Positions 1 to 7,796 of a DNA stretch of 64,000 nt are shown piece by piece. The stretch is taken from assembly GCA_024508855.1 (NCBI GenBank), contig JANINJ010000091.1, positions 1-64,000 on the forward strand. Direction: 5' to 3'. The stretch's first letter is position 1. The number at the start of each line of letters is the position of its first letter. The position numbers were made by a program, and so were the translations under genes. The DNA comes from Xanthobacteraceae bacterium (GTDB lineage Bacteria; Pseudomonadota; Alphaproteobacteria; Rhizobiales; Xanthobacteraceae). The notes beneath the pieces are model-generated. The model searched no databases. It was given only the letters and a program-made list of their open reading frames with translations, and had not been told where the DNA came from.

Positions 1-1
1 T

Positions 2-1732
2 GCGTCGTTTGGACGAGTTATTTCAGTCCGCGGTTCGCAGGCGCGCGTCGGCTTATTGGCGGCATCCGGTTTGAGCCCTGCGGATATCCGGGCCACGGTC
101 GGCCGATTCATCAGCATTCGCAACCCTCAGTCCATCATCGTTGCGATCATCACCGAAGTAACGCGAGAGCAATCGTCGGCATCGGATCGGTACTTCGCCA
201 CCGCGTCGGTCGACCTGCTCGGCGAAATATTCGGCGACCAGTCCCAGCAGCGTTTCCGGCGTGGCGTCACCAGCTATCCGGCGATCGACGACGCGGCCGA
301 CCTGATTACCAACCAGGAGCTGCGAACCATCTACGCGCCGAGAGGAACGGACCAGGTCAATATCGGCACCTTGCAGCAGGACGCCTCCGTCACCGCCTAT
401 GTCGATGTCGAGGAAATGCTCAGCAAACATTTCGCCGTGCTGGGCAGCACCGGCGTCGGCAAATCCAGTGGCGTCTCGCTGCTGCTCAACGAAATCCTGA
501 AGGCCCGCCCGAATTTGCGGATTTTCCTGCTCGACGTGCACAACGAATATGGCCGCTGCTTCGGCGAGCGCGCACTGGTGCTCAACCCGCGAAACCTGAA
601 GCTGCCATTCTGGCTGTTCAATTTCGAGGAGATCGTCGATGTCGTGTTCGGCGGCCGACCCGGCGTACCCGAAGAACTCGAGATTCTCACCGAAGTCATT
701 CCGCTGGCTAAAGGCGTCTACACCCAATATCAGCGCGGCGACCGGACGGGATTGAAGCGGGTCGATTCCAAGACCAACGTCTATACGGCCGACACGCCCG
801 TCCCCTATCGTCTGGTGGATCTCATCTCGCTGATCGATGAGCGCATGGGCCGGCTGGAAAACCGTTCCTCCCGCATCGTCTATCACAAGCTGATCTCGCG
901 CATCGAAACGGTTCGCAACGATCCGCGCTACGCCTTCATGTTCGAGAACGCCAATGTCGGCGGCGACACCATGGCGGAGGTCATCAGCCATCTATTTCGC
1001 CTCCCGGCCAACGGTCGCCCCATGACGGTGATGCAGCTTGCCGGCTTTCCCGCCGAGGTGGTCGACTCGGTGGTATCGGTGCTGTGCCGCATGGCGTTCG
1101 ATTTCGGTCTCTGGAGCGACGGCGTCTCGCCGCTACTGTTCGTTTGCGAGGAAGCCCATCGTTATGCTTCGGCGGACCGCAGCATCGGGTTCGGACCGAC
1201 GCGCAAGGCCGTCTCGCGCATCGCCAAGGAAGGCCGCAAATACGGCGTATATCTCGGGCTAGTGACGCAACGCCCGGCCGAACTCGACGCGACCATCATC
1301 TCCCAATGCAGCACGCTGTTCACCATGCGGCTCGCCAACGATCGCGATCAATCCTTGTTGCGATCCGCGGTGTCGGATGCTGCAGCCAATCTGCTGTCGT
1401 TCGTTCCCTCGCTCGGAACACGCGAAGTGCTGGCCTTCGGCGAAGGCGTCGCCTTGCCGACACGGCTGCGTTTCAAGGAGGTGCCGGCGCACCAGTTGCC
1501 GCGTAGCGAGGCGACGATCGCAACGACGCCGTCAACCGTCAGGGGACACGACGCACATTTCGTCGGTTCGGTGCTGGAACGCTGGCGCGGTGCCACCTCG
1601 CACCGCGACGCGATGTCCGAACACGGCCAGGTCGAACGGCCGACGCCTCGGACCACCGACGCCCCGTTGCTGCAGCCCTCGCTCGGCCTCGATCCGGACC
1701 GCTTCTCGCTGCTGAAGAAGCCTTTGCGCTAG
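2..1732 (+). CDS. HerA-type (DUF87) ATP-binding protein, 5' end outside window
   Basis: The open frame runs in from the left edge and ends at TAG 1730-1732, giving 576 visible residues. The first residues (ASFGRVISVRGSQARVG) look like the N-terminal HAS-barrel of HerA-type ATPases, so the TTG at 56 is internal and the true start lies upstream. Walker A is GSTGVGKSSG (about nt 440-470). An acidic Walker B-like stretch, LLFVCEEAHRY, lies near nt 1136-1170 and TQRPAELD follows. In the family these are hexameric DNA-translocating ATPases that often work with NurA-type nucleases in end resection, but no nuclease partner is visible here. The last 80 or so residues are low-complexity and probably disordered. 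It is convergent with the acyl-CoA dehydrogenase gene. The family call is firm; the cellular role is not. Confidence 0.8.
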   Translation, partial: ASFGRVISVRGSQARVGLLAASGLSPADIRATVGRFISIRNPQSIIVAIITEVTREQSSASDRYFATASVDLLGEIFGDQSQQRFRRGVTSYPAIDDAADLITNQELRTIYAPRGTDQVNIGTLQQDASVTAYVDVEEMLSKHFAVLGSTGVGKSSGVSLLLNEILKARPNLRIFLLDVHNEYGRCFGERALVLNPRNLKLPFWLFNFEEIVDVVFGGRPGVPEELEILTEVIPLAKGVYTQYQRGDRTGLKRVDSKTNVYTADTPVPYRLVDLISLIDERMGRLENRSSRIVYHKLISRIETVRNDPRYAFMFENANVGGDTMAEVISHLFRLPANGRPMTVMQLAGFPAEVVDSVVSVLCRMAFDFGLWSDGVSPLLFVCEEAHRYASADRSIGFGPTRKAVSRIAKEGRKYGVYLGLVTQRPAELDATIISQCSTLFTMRLANDRDQSLLRSAVSDAAANLLSFVPSLGTREVLAFGEGVALPTRLRFKEVPAHQLPRSEATIATTPSTVRGHDAHFVGSVLERWRGATSHRDAMSEHGQVERPTPRTTDAPLLQPSLGLDPDRFSLLKKPLR

Positions 1733-1748
1733 GCGGAAACATTCCGCC
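1732..1748. terminator. Hairpin between convergent genes
   Basis: GGCGGAA pairs with TTCCGCC around a 3-base loop directly after the HerA-type stop codon. It sits between two convergent genes. There is no T-run on either side, so it is at best a weak or Rho-assisted terminator. Confidence 0.3.
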
Positions 1749-1797
1749 ATCACGCTAGTGTCCGCTTTCAGCAACGAACCAATATGCATTCAAATAT

Positions 1798-3555
1798 TCA
1801 GGCCGCGAGCAACTTGGAAACGCTTTCGAGCGAAACCGCATCCTCGCTCTGCAGGCAGGCGAATACCTGCGCTTCCCGATCGGCATTCGAAATACGGAAC
1901 GGGTCGTCGCGTTCGAGGCGATGGTCGATCACGAGGCGTGCCAGCAGCAATCGGCGGGCGTCCTTGCCGGCGGCGCCAAGCCGGGCCCCTTCGCTCGCCA
2001 TCAGCGCGGCGCTGGTGACGTGATAGAGCGCCGACGCGGCTTTCCGGTACGACGATTCCGCTGAGGGGTCGGCCGCGACCTTGTCGGCGAATTCGACGGC
2101 GCGGTCGACCAGCACATTCAGTTCGCCGCGGAATTGTCCCGGAATCGCATTGGTGTCCAGCCGGGCGTGGAGGTCCTTTGCAAGCGCGAGGTGCGCGCGC
2201 TCCTTGCCGACAGCGCGACGAACGATATCGATCGCATTGACGCTGCTGGTCCCTTCCCAGAGCACGCCGAGATGCGCGTCGCGCACCAGCTTGGCATTGC
2301 TCCAGTCTTCGATGAAGCCGTTGCCGCCGCGCATTTCCATGGCGCCCGTCGCCACCTTCACGTTGTCGCGGCAAGCACGGTACTTCACGAGCGGCGTCAG
2401 AATGCGCAACGTCTCTGAATGGCCATCGGCCAGTGCCATTGCGGCCGCCGCTCCGACCGAAAGCGCCTGCTCCGCCGGTAACATCAGCTTGAGCAATTGC
2501 CGCCTTGCAAGAGCATGGTCCACCACCTTGCGCCCGAACGTGACGCGGCTATTGGCGACTTGAAGAGATTCGTTAAGGCACCGCCGCATCATTCCAGCGG
2601 CACGGAATCCATGGGAGAGACGGCAAAGATTGACCTGGTCCATCATCTGCTTGAGACCACGTGCGGGTTCGCCAAGCAGAAACGCTCGCGCTCCCTCCAT
2701 GATGGCTTCACCAGACGCCATCGAGCGTGAGCCCAGCTTGTCCTTGAGGCGCACAAGCCGGTAGCGGTTACGCGTTCCGTCGTCGAGCGTGCGTGGCATC
2801 AGGAACAGCGACAACCCCGCGTTGCCCGCCGGTGCGCCCTCGCAACGCGCAAGCAGCAGCACGACTTCGGAATCGGCACAGGAGCAAAACCACTTGTCGC
2901 CCCACAACTCCCAGTGATCGCCGGAACGGCGCGCCGTTAGCGCATTGCCCGATACGTCCGATCCTCCCGCCTTTTCGGTCATGAACTGCGCGCCGCGCAA
3001 CAAGTCGTCCATATCCTGCGTCAACATTCCGGGCAGATAGCGCTGCTTCAGTTCCTCGCTCGCATAGTTCTGGATCAACAGCGCGCAGGTGTCGGTAGCG
3101 GATACCGGACACAGCAACCCGAATTCCGACTGCACGAAAAGGTAATTGAAGGCGTATTTGACGAGCGGCGGCACGATATCCGGCCAATCGAGAACGCCTG
3201 CGCGCCGCGACATCGCGTGCATGCCGAACTCGCCATAGGCGAATTCCTCCATGCGGCTATAGGCGGGGTGATACTCGACCCAGTCCTGGTCACGCCCGAA
3301 CCGGTCACGATGGTGCAAGACAGGTGCGTGCTTGTCGGCGGTCATCGCCAGCTCATTGAGAAGGCCGCCACCCAGTGCGCCGAGCCGATCTAGATGTGGC
3401 GCAAAATGTGCGAACGCCTCCGGCGCAAGATAGAGTTCGAGCAGATCGCGAATGGAACGATCGATCTGCCAGAAATTGAGATTTTCACAATCGCGAGCGA
3501 TCAGATCGGAGCTGGATTGCTCTTTCCAGTCTTGCCGAGGGGCGATCATATTCAT
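1798..3555 (-). CDS. AidB-like acyl-CoA dehydrogenase
   Basis: A 585-residue flavoprotein of the acyl-CoA dehydrogenase superfamily, longer than ordinary members (about 380-400) and close to the AidB subgroup. Diagnostic stretches are FMTEKAGGSDVSGN for flavin/substrate binding and, near residues 405-435, RGGNGFIEDWSN followed by LVRDAHLGVLWEGTSS, the AidB-type signature. ATG 3555 has GGAGG five bases upstream. AidB proteins of the alkylation response bind DNA and FAD. Many homologues outside enterobacteria may instead be real acyl-CoA dehydrogenases, and the sequence does not decide between these. It is divergent from a LysR regulator across a 107-base gap carrying a dyad, so that regulator is the likely controller. 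Confidence 0.85.
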   Translation of the reverse strand: MNMIAPRQDWKEQSSSDLIARDCENLNFWQIDRSIRDLLELYLAPEAFAHFAPHLDRLGALGGGLLNELAMTADKHAPVLHHRDRFGRDQDWVEYHPAYSRMEEFAYGEFGMHAMSRRAGVLDWPDIVPPLVKYAFNYLFVQSEFGLLCPVSATDTCALLIQNYASEELKQRYLPGMLTQDMDDLLRGAQFMTEKAGGSDVSGNALTARRSGDHWELWGDKWFCSCADSEVVLLLARCEGAPAGNAGLSLFLMPRTLDDGTRNRYRLVRLKDKLGSRSMASGEAIMEGARAFLLGEPARGLKQMMDQVNLCRLSHGFRAAGMMRRCLNESLQVANSRVTFGRKVVDHALARRQLLKLMLPAEQALSVGAAAAMALADGHSETLRILTPLVKYRACRDNVKVATGAMEMRGGNGFIEDWSNAKLVRDAHLGVLWEGTSSVNAIDIVRRAVGKERAHLALAKDLHARLDTNAIPGQFRGELNVLVDRAVEFADKVAADPSAESSYRKAASALYHVTSAALMASEGARLGAAGKDARRLLLARLVIDHRLERDDPFRISNADREAQVFACLQSEDAVSLESVSKLLAA

Positions 3556-3629
3556 GTATTCCTCCAGATTTTCTTATGATCACCCTGCCCGCCAGCCTCC
3601 CCCGTGACAAACGAGTTCTGCGCAGCTAC

Positions 3630-3648
3630 TGTTGATTTAAATTCAACA
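3630..3648. promoter_or_regulatory. Probable LysR operator dyad
   Basis: TGTTGA-N7-TCAACA is a perfect 6-base dyad with an AT-only spacer, in the gap between the divergent acyl-CoA dehydrogenase and lysR genes and ending 14 bases before the lysR ATG. It fits the T-N11-A pattern of LysR-family sites. That it is the site for this regulator is inferred from position and symmetry. Confidence 0.55.
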
Positions 3649-3662
3649 ATAAGATCGCCGCG

Positions 3663-4565
3663 ATGCGCCGTATTCCGTCCCTGACCGCCTTGCGCGCTTT
3701 CGATGCGGCTGCGCGACGGCTGCATTTTGCTCAGGCAGCAAACGAATTGGGCCTGACGCCCGGTGCCGTCAGTCGTCAGATCCAGCAACTTGAAGCGGAC
3801 CTCGGCGTGACTCTGTTCGACCGCAACAGCCGCGCCGTAAAACTGACCGAGGTCGGCAAGACCTATGCTGCCGATATTGTGCGCATCCTCGACAACCTTG
3901 CTCTGGCTTCGGACAGAATTCGCGCCGGCCGCCAGCATCAGCCGCTACGCATCTGCGCCTATCCGACGTTCGCCCTGCGCTGGCTCATTCCATTGTGGCG
4001 TGAATTCTCGGATCGGCATCCGGACATCGATCTGCAACTCACCACATCGCTGGAACAGATCGACCCGCGTCATGACGGCTTCGACGCCGTCGTGCGGCTG
4101 ACGTTTCCTCATCAATTTGGGAAGGACACCATCGTCCTCGCGCCGCTCGAGATCTTCCCGGTTTGCAGTCCCCGGCACACGCCGAAAATCCGAAAGCCGG
4201 CCGATCTCCGGAATCACACGCTGATCCACACCTCGTCTCGCCCGAACGACTGGCCGCGCTGGTTGCGCGCCGCCGGGCTTGACGAACTGGCGACCGCCAA
4301 ATCCGGGCCGACCTTCGAAAGTCTCAACCTCTCGTATCAGGCTGCGATCGAAGGTGTCGGCATCGCGATGGGCGTTGGCTGCCTGGTGGAAGACGACGTC
4401 CGTCTGCGCCGCCTCATCAAGCCGCTGCGGCTCACCTACAAGAGTAAATTGTCGTTCTGCATGATCTTTGCCGAAACGCGGGCGCCGGACGCCCGGGTAA
4501 CCGCCCTGCGAAACTTCCTCGCAGAACGACGCCAGGTTTCGCCATGGGGCGCAGATGCGCTGTGA
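3663..4565 (+). CDS. LysR-family transcriptional regulator (GcvA-like)
   Basis: A 300-residue protein with an N-terminal winged helix-turn-helix (residues about 5-65, including LTPGAVSRQIQQLE and LGVTLFDRNSRAVKLTEVG) and a C-terminal periplasmic-binding-like effector domain (about 90-290). The opening PSLTALRAFDAAARRLHF and the helix sequence resemble the GcvA / AmpR subgroup. It is divergent from the AidB-like dehydrogenase, the usual arrangement in which a LysR protein controls itself and its neighbour through a shared operator. The effector is unknown; an acyl-CoA or fatty-acid-related ligand is only a guess from the neighbour. Confidence 0.85.
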   Translation: MRRIPSLTALRAFDAAARRLHFAQAANELGLTPGAVSRQIQQLEADLGVTLFDRNSRAVKLTEVGKTYAADIVRILDNLALASDRIRAGRQHQPLRICAYPTFALRWLIPLWREFSDRHPDIDLQLTTSLEQIDPRHDGFDAVVRLTFPHQFGKDTIVLAPLEIFPVCSPRHTPKIRKPADLRNHTLIHTSSRPNDWPRWLRAAGLDELATAKSGPTFESLNLSYQAAIEGVGIAMGVGCLVEDDVRLRRLIKPLRLTYKSKLSFCMIFAETRAPDARVTALRNFLAERRQVSPWGADAL

Positions 4566-4661
4566 AATTTCCGGAGAAACGATCGAATTATTCGCGCTAT
4601 TCTGGCGAAAATCCTTATGCTCAAATCAATCCAGAAAATGCCAACCTTAAAGGGCTTCGCA

Positions 4662-5243
4662 ATGACGCCGTCGACCAATAGCCGCTTCCCGATCCCCTCT
4701 CTCAGCAAGCTGCCGGACGACATCCGCGCGCGCATTCTCGAAGTGCAGGAAAAGTCCGGCTTCGTCCCGAATGTGTTCTTGACGCTGGCGTATCGTCCCG
4801 ACGAATTTCGCGCCTTCTTCGCCTACCACGACGCGCTGATGGACAAGGAGAGCGGCCTCAGCAAGGCCGAGCGCGAAATGATCGTGGTCGCCACCAGCAG
4901 CGCCAATCAGTGCCAATATTGCGTGGTCGCGCACGGCGCCATCTTGCGCATCCGTGCCAAGAACCCACTGATCGCCGATCAGATCGCCTCCAACTACCGC
5001 AAGGCCGATATTACGCCGCGCCAGAAGGCAATGCTCGACTTCGCCATGAAGGTCAGCGCGGAAGCGCAGAAGGTGTCGGAGCACGATTTTGCCGATCTCA
5101 GCCGTCACGGTTTCAGTAACGACGACATTTGGGATATCGCCGCGGTGTCCGCCTTCTTCGGGCTGTCGAACCGGATGGCCAACGTCACCAACATGCGGCC
5201 GAATGACGAATTCTATCTGATGGGCCGCGTGCCCAAGAACTGA
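4662..5243 (+). CDS. AhpD-like peroxidase-related protein
   Basis: A 193-residue protein of the carboxymuconolactone decarboxylase / AhpD superfamily, closest in look to the 'uncharacterized peroxidase-related enzyme' family. The central helix carries the redox motif CQYCVVAHGA (CxxC followed by His), the hallmark of AhpD-type alkylhydroperoxidases that reduce peroxides via a thiol relay. ATG 4662 is preferred because AAAGGG lies upstream at SD distance; an in-frame upstream start at 4617 would add 15 unconserved-looking residues. It follows lysR in the same direction but after about 100 bases, so co-transcription is uncertain. The physiological substrate is unknown. Confidence 0.8.
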   Translation: MTPSTNSRFPIPSLSKLPDDIRARILEVQEKSGFVPNVFLTLAYRPDEFRAFFAYHDALMDKESGLSKAEREMIVVATSSANQCQYCVVAHGAILRIRAKNPLIADQIASNYRKADITPRQKAMLDFAMKVSAEAQKVSEHDFADLSRHGFSNDDIWDIAAVSAFFGLSNRMANVTNMRPNDEFYLMGRVPKN

Positions 5244-5266
5244 CCCAGCAACCGAGTCTCATTATC

Positions 5267-5755
5267 GTGGACATCGATCTGACCGAAATCGTCCTGCGCC
5301 TGGGCATCGCGATGCTGGCTGCAGGAGCCGTCGGGCTCAACCGCGATCTGCACGGCAAGCCGATCGGCGTCCGCACGCTCGGACTGGTCGGGCTTTCCAC
5401 GGCAGTCGTGGTTCTGCTGTCGGACGCCGGAATTGCCCACGCCGAAATTTCCGACGCCACCAGTCGCGTCGTTCAAGGCATCCTGACCGGAATCGGCTTC
5501 CTTGGTGCCGGCGTCATCGTGCATCGCGAGGCAGGCAAACGGGTGCACGGCCTCACCAGTGCCGCCTGCGTCTGGTTTACCGCATGCATAGGTATCGTGT
5601 GCGGCGCCGGCAAATGGCACCTCGTGCTGGTCGCCGGCGTATTCGCGGCTTTGCTGCTATCGTTGGGAAGACCGGTCGAGCGCTGGTTTCATCGGATGCG
5701 CGATGGCGATTCACATCAGTCGTCGGACGCCGGCCCGCACCAACCGGGCAAATAG
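5267..5755 (+). CDS. MgtC/SapB-family membrane protein
   Basis: A 162-residue inner-membrane protein with about four N-terminal hydrophobic segments and the family features LRLGIAMLAAGAVGLNRDLHGK and GFLGAGVIVHRE followed by HGLTSAACVW. MgtC proteins help cells cope with low magnesium and, in some pathogens, with growth in acidic vacuoles by acting on the F-type ATPase. Here only the membrane domain is present; the C-terminal ACT-like extension of longer MgtC proteins is absent. Translation appears to begin at GTG 5267. The last 40 bases overlap the end of the convergent ParB-like gene. Confidence 0.85.
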   Translation: MDIDLTEIVLRLGIAMLAAGAVGLNRDLHGKPIGVRTLGLVGLSTAVVVLLSDAGIAHAEISDATSRVVQGILTGIGFLGAGVIVHREAGKRVHGLTSAACVWFTACIGIVCGAGKWHLVLVAGVFAALLLSLGRPVERWFHRMRDGDSHQSSDAGPHQPGK

Positions 5756-6342
5756 ACGGCATCCTTGTTTCGCGCCAGGTCGAGCGCTTTCTCGACCGCC
5801 TTTTCGAAGTCGCCGTCGACGACTTTGCGCGACAACCTGCGGCGCAGATAATCCGCCCACAGGAATTCGCTGAACGGCGTGGTGTCCTTGGCAAAGCCGC
5901 CCGCACGGCGGAGTTCGCCCGCGAGGCTCCGGAAGGGATCGTCCTTGAGATCGGCAACCGATTTCGGAATGTCCTTGAACCGGCGACGCTCGCCTTTGAC
6001 ATCGTACGGATAGACCCAGCGTCGATTGTCCAGCACTCCCCAGAACGCGTCGCGATCGACCATGGTCAAATCGGCAATGATGGTGACGAGGATGTCTTTG
6101 ACGCCTTCGTCATGCAGCGCGCGGGCGAGATGGTGATGGTCGATAACATAATGCCGTTGATCGGGACCCAGCACGACCGGGATCATGTGCTTCCCCAGCA
6201 GTTCTGCCTGTTTCTTCTTGGATTTGTGCGCACGCCATCGGAGGCGCTTTTCCTCCACCTCCCGCATGCCTACGGTCATCTGCGTTGGCCGCAAAGACAT
6301 GATGGGAATCGGATGCAGGATCGGCTCGCGCGTATTGGCCAT
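5716..6342 (-). CDS. ParB-like nuclease-superfamily protein (ParBc_2 type)
   Basis: A 208-residue protein resembling the ParBc_2 family (putative ParB-like nuclease). The key stretch is YVIDHHHLARALHDEG (about residues 64-79), equivalent to the nucleotide-binding DGHHR-type motif of ParB/sulfiredoxin folds. No helix-turn-helix partition domain and no parA are seen, so this is not a chromosome partition gene. ATG 6342 has GGGAG six bases upstream. The 3' end overlaps the convergent mgtC-like gene by 40 bases. Biochemical function is unknown; the fold suggests binding or hydrolysis of a nucleotide such as CTP or ATP. Confidence 0.7.
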   Translation of the reverse strand: MANTREPILHPIPIMSLRPTQMTVGMREVEEKRLRWRAHKSKKKQAELLGKHMIPVVLGPDQRHYVIDHHHLARALHDEGVKDILVTIIADLTMVDRDAFWGVLDNRRWVYPYDVKGERRRFKDIPKSVADLKDDPFRSLAGELRRAGGFAKDTTPFSEFLWADYLRRRLSRKVVDGDFEKAVEKALDLARNKDAVYLPGWCGPASDD

Positions 6343-6528
6343 TGATAGCTCCCGTGGAAGTGATTGATATAGAGCGCCGGAACCGGTCGAATTATGGCAC
6401 GATAGCGACGGCCATCAACTCAAGCGCGTGGGAGAGGGTCGGAGAAGAATACCGCCGCAACTGCATTCCGACCGGGCTGCGACGATGCGAGGGCGACGTC
6501 AATCCAATCTGGAAGTGTAAAAGCTGAA

Positions 6529-6840
6529 ATGAAAATCCAGACGCCAACGCCGACCAACGGCCCGGCAGAGGTGGTGAAATTCCAACCGCGCACCTCGGAA
6601 ACGACGGCGGCACTTCACAGCCGATCGGGAGACAACGGGTCCGCCCATGACAACCGTTCGGCCGAACCTGACGATTTCCGCCATCGGATGTGGGCCAACG
6701 CTGCCGCTCTCGCCTTTACGGTTGCCCTGACGGCCGTCGGGATCTGGCTGGCCGTGAGTATCGCGGACATGCGGAAAACCCAGGATTGCATCCTGATGGG
6801 CCGCAGAAATTGCGCTCCGATCACCGAACCCCATTCCTGA
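6529..6840 (+). CDS. Small single-pass membrane protein, unknown function
   Basis: A 103-residue protein: a Pro/Ser/Thr-rich N-terminal half, one transmembrane segment (about residues 55-78, [21 protein letters not shown]) and a short tail with two cysteines eleven residues apart (CILMGRRNC). No family function is recognised. It precedes acpXL by about 190 bases and points the same way, but a sigma70-like promoter in the gap argues for separate transcription. The codon pattern looks typical of the neighbours, so it is probably a real gene. Confidence 0.55.
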   Translation: MKIQTPTPTNGPAEVVKFQPRTSETTAALHSRSGDNGSAHDNRSAEPDDFRHRMWANAAALAFTVALTAVGIWLAVSIADMRKTQDCILMGRRNCAPITEPHS

Positions 6841-6904
6841 GGCAACTCCCTCTCGCCGCCGAAAAAAGACGTCCAAAACAGGAACAGAGCTGCATCCGCG
6901 ACCA

Positions 6905-6933
6905 TTGAACTCCTGGCGGCGCTCCGATATACG
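6905..6933 (+). promoter_or_regulatory. Candidate sigma70 promoter of the acpXL operon
   Basis: TTGAAC (6905-6910) and TATACG (6928-6933) are separated by exactly 17 bases and lie about 100 bases upstream of acpXL. Both hexamers match consensus at four of six positions. No other promoter-like pair of this quality was seen in the gap. Confidence 0.4.
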
Positions 6934-7030
6934 GGCAAACGACTCTGCAAGGCGGCGGGGCATTCCGGAGCTGAGCCTCCTCCTCTCATGCCGTTCCCGC
7001 ATTTACCTTCAATCTATCAAGGGCTTAATG

Positions 7031-7312
7031 ATGTCATCCACATTCGATCAGGTTGCCACCATCATTGCGGAAACCTGCGACATCCCGCGCGATACGATCA
7101 CGCCGGAAAGCCATGCCATCGACGATCTGGGAATCGACAGCCTGGACTTCCTCGATATCGCCTTCGCGATCGATAAAGCGTTTGGCATCAAGCTCCCGCT
7201 TGAGAAGTGGACCCAGGAAGTCAACGACGGCAAGGCCACCACCGAACAGTATTTTGTGCTGAAGAACCTGAGCGCGCGAATCGACGAGTTGGTCGCCGCC
7301 AAGGGGGCGTAG
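7031..7312 (+). CDS. acpXL: Acyl carrier protein AcpXL for very-long-chain fatty acids
   Basis: A 93-residue acidic acyl carrier protein. The phosphopantetheine attachment serine is Ser37 in [10 protein letters not shown]. The start ([14 protein letters not shown]), the tail ([20 protein letters not shown]) and the length match the special AcpXL of rhizobia rather than the housekeeping AcpP. AcpXL carries the growing C28-C30 (omega-1)-hydroxy chain that LpxXL attaches to lipid A. Two ATGs abut (7028, 7031); the second gives better spacing from AAGGG. It is the first gene of the operon, and fabZXL starts 10 bases after its stop. Confidence 0.93.
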   Translation: MSSTFDQVATIIAETCDIPRDTITPESHAIDDLGIDSLDFLDIAFAIDKAFGIKLPLEKWTQEVNDGKATTEQYFVLKNLSARIDELVAAKGA

Positions 7313-7322
7313 CCGCCGCCCC

Positions 7323-7796
7323 ATGGATCTCGCGTATTTCCATCTGATCGACCGCATTATCGACCTCGACATCGATGCCAAAACCATCGTGGTCGAGGCG
7401 CAGGTGCCGCAGCACAGCACGATCTTCGAGGGGCACTTTCCCGGCTATCCCCTGATGCCCGGCGTCCTCCTGATCGAGGCGATGGCACAGACGTCCGGCT
7501 GGTTGCTGATTGCGCTCATGAACTTCGAGCGCATGCCCTTTCTTGGCGCCGTCAAGGAAGCCAAGATGCGTGTGTTCGTGACGCCGGGCGAATTGCTGAA
7601 GATCGAGGCCAGCGTGCTCCACGAAGGCTCGGGTTTCGCAATTACGAAAGCCAAAGTCAGCGTCGACGGCAAGCCGAGGTGCAACGCCACGATCACCTTC
7701 GGCCACGTTCCCTTCCCCAATGCCGACCTGCGCGGCCACATGGAAACCATGGCCAAGCGCATCGGCTATCCAGAACAGGCCATGCCGCATGACTGA
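7323..7796 (+). CDS. fabZXL: 3-hydroxyacyl-ACP dehydratase, FabZ-like, of the lipid A long-chain pathway
   Basis: A 157-residue hot-dog-fold dehydratase. The FabZ active site is intact: His38 in GHFPGYPLMPGVLL and Glu52 in LIEAMAQ, 14 residues apart. It removes water from 3-hydroxyacyl-AcpXL during chain extension. It lies between acpXL and the two ketosynthase genes, which marks it as the pathway-specific copy rather than the housekeeping FabZ of the lpxD-fabZ-lpxA cluster. Its stop overlaps the start of fabF2XL by 8 bases, suggesting coupled translation. Confidence 0.88.
   Translation: MDLAYFHLIDRIIDLDIDAKTIVVEAQVPQHSTIFEGHFPGYPLMPGVLLIEAMAQTSGWLLIALMNFERMPFLGAVKEAKMRVFVTPGELLKIEASVLHEGSGFAITKAKVSVDGKPRCNATITFGHVPFPNADLRGHMETMAKRIGYPEQAMPHD

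Noticed and set aside
53-991. A 312-codon minus-strand frame opposite the HerA-type gene.
   Set aside because: No motif, signal or SD; it is the antisense of a well-supported ATPase.
56-1732. TTG at 56 as the start of the HerA-type gene.
   Set aside because: The frame upstream of it is open to the window edge and encodes a typical HAS-barrel start, so the gene begins outside the window.
6342-6527. A 61-codon plus-strand frame between the ParB-like gene and the small membrane protein.
   Set aside because: Starts on top of the ParB-like start region, has no SD and no recognisable features.
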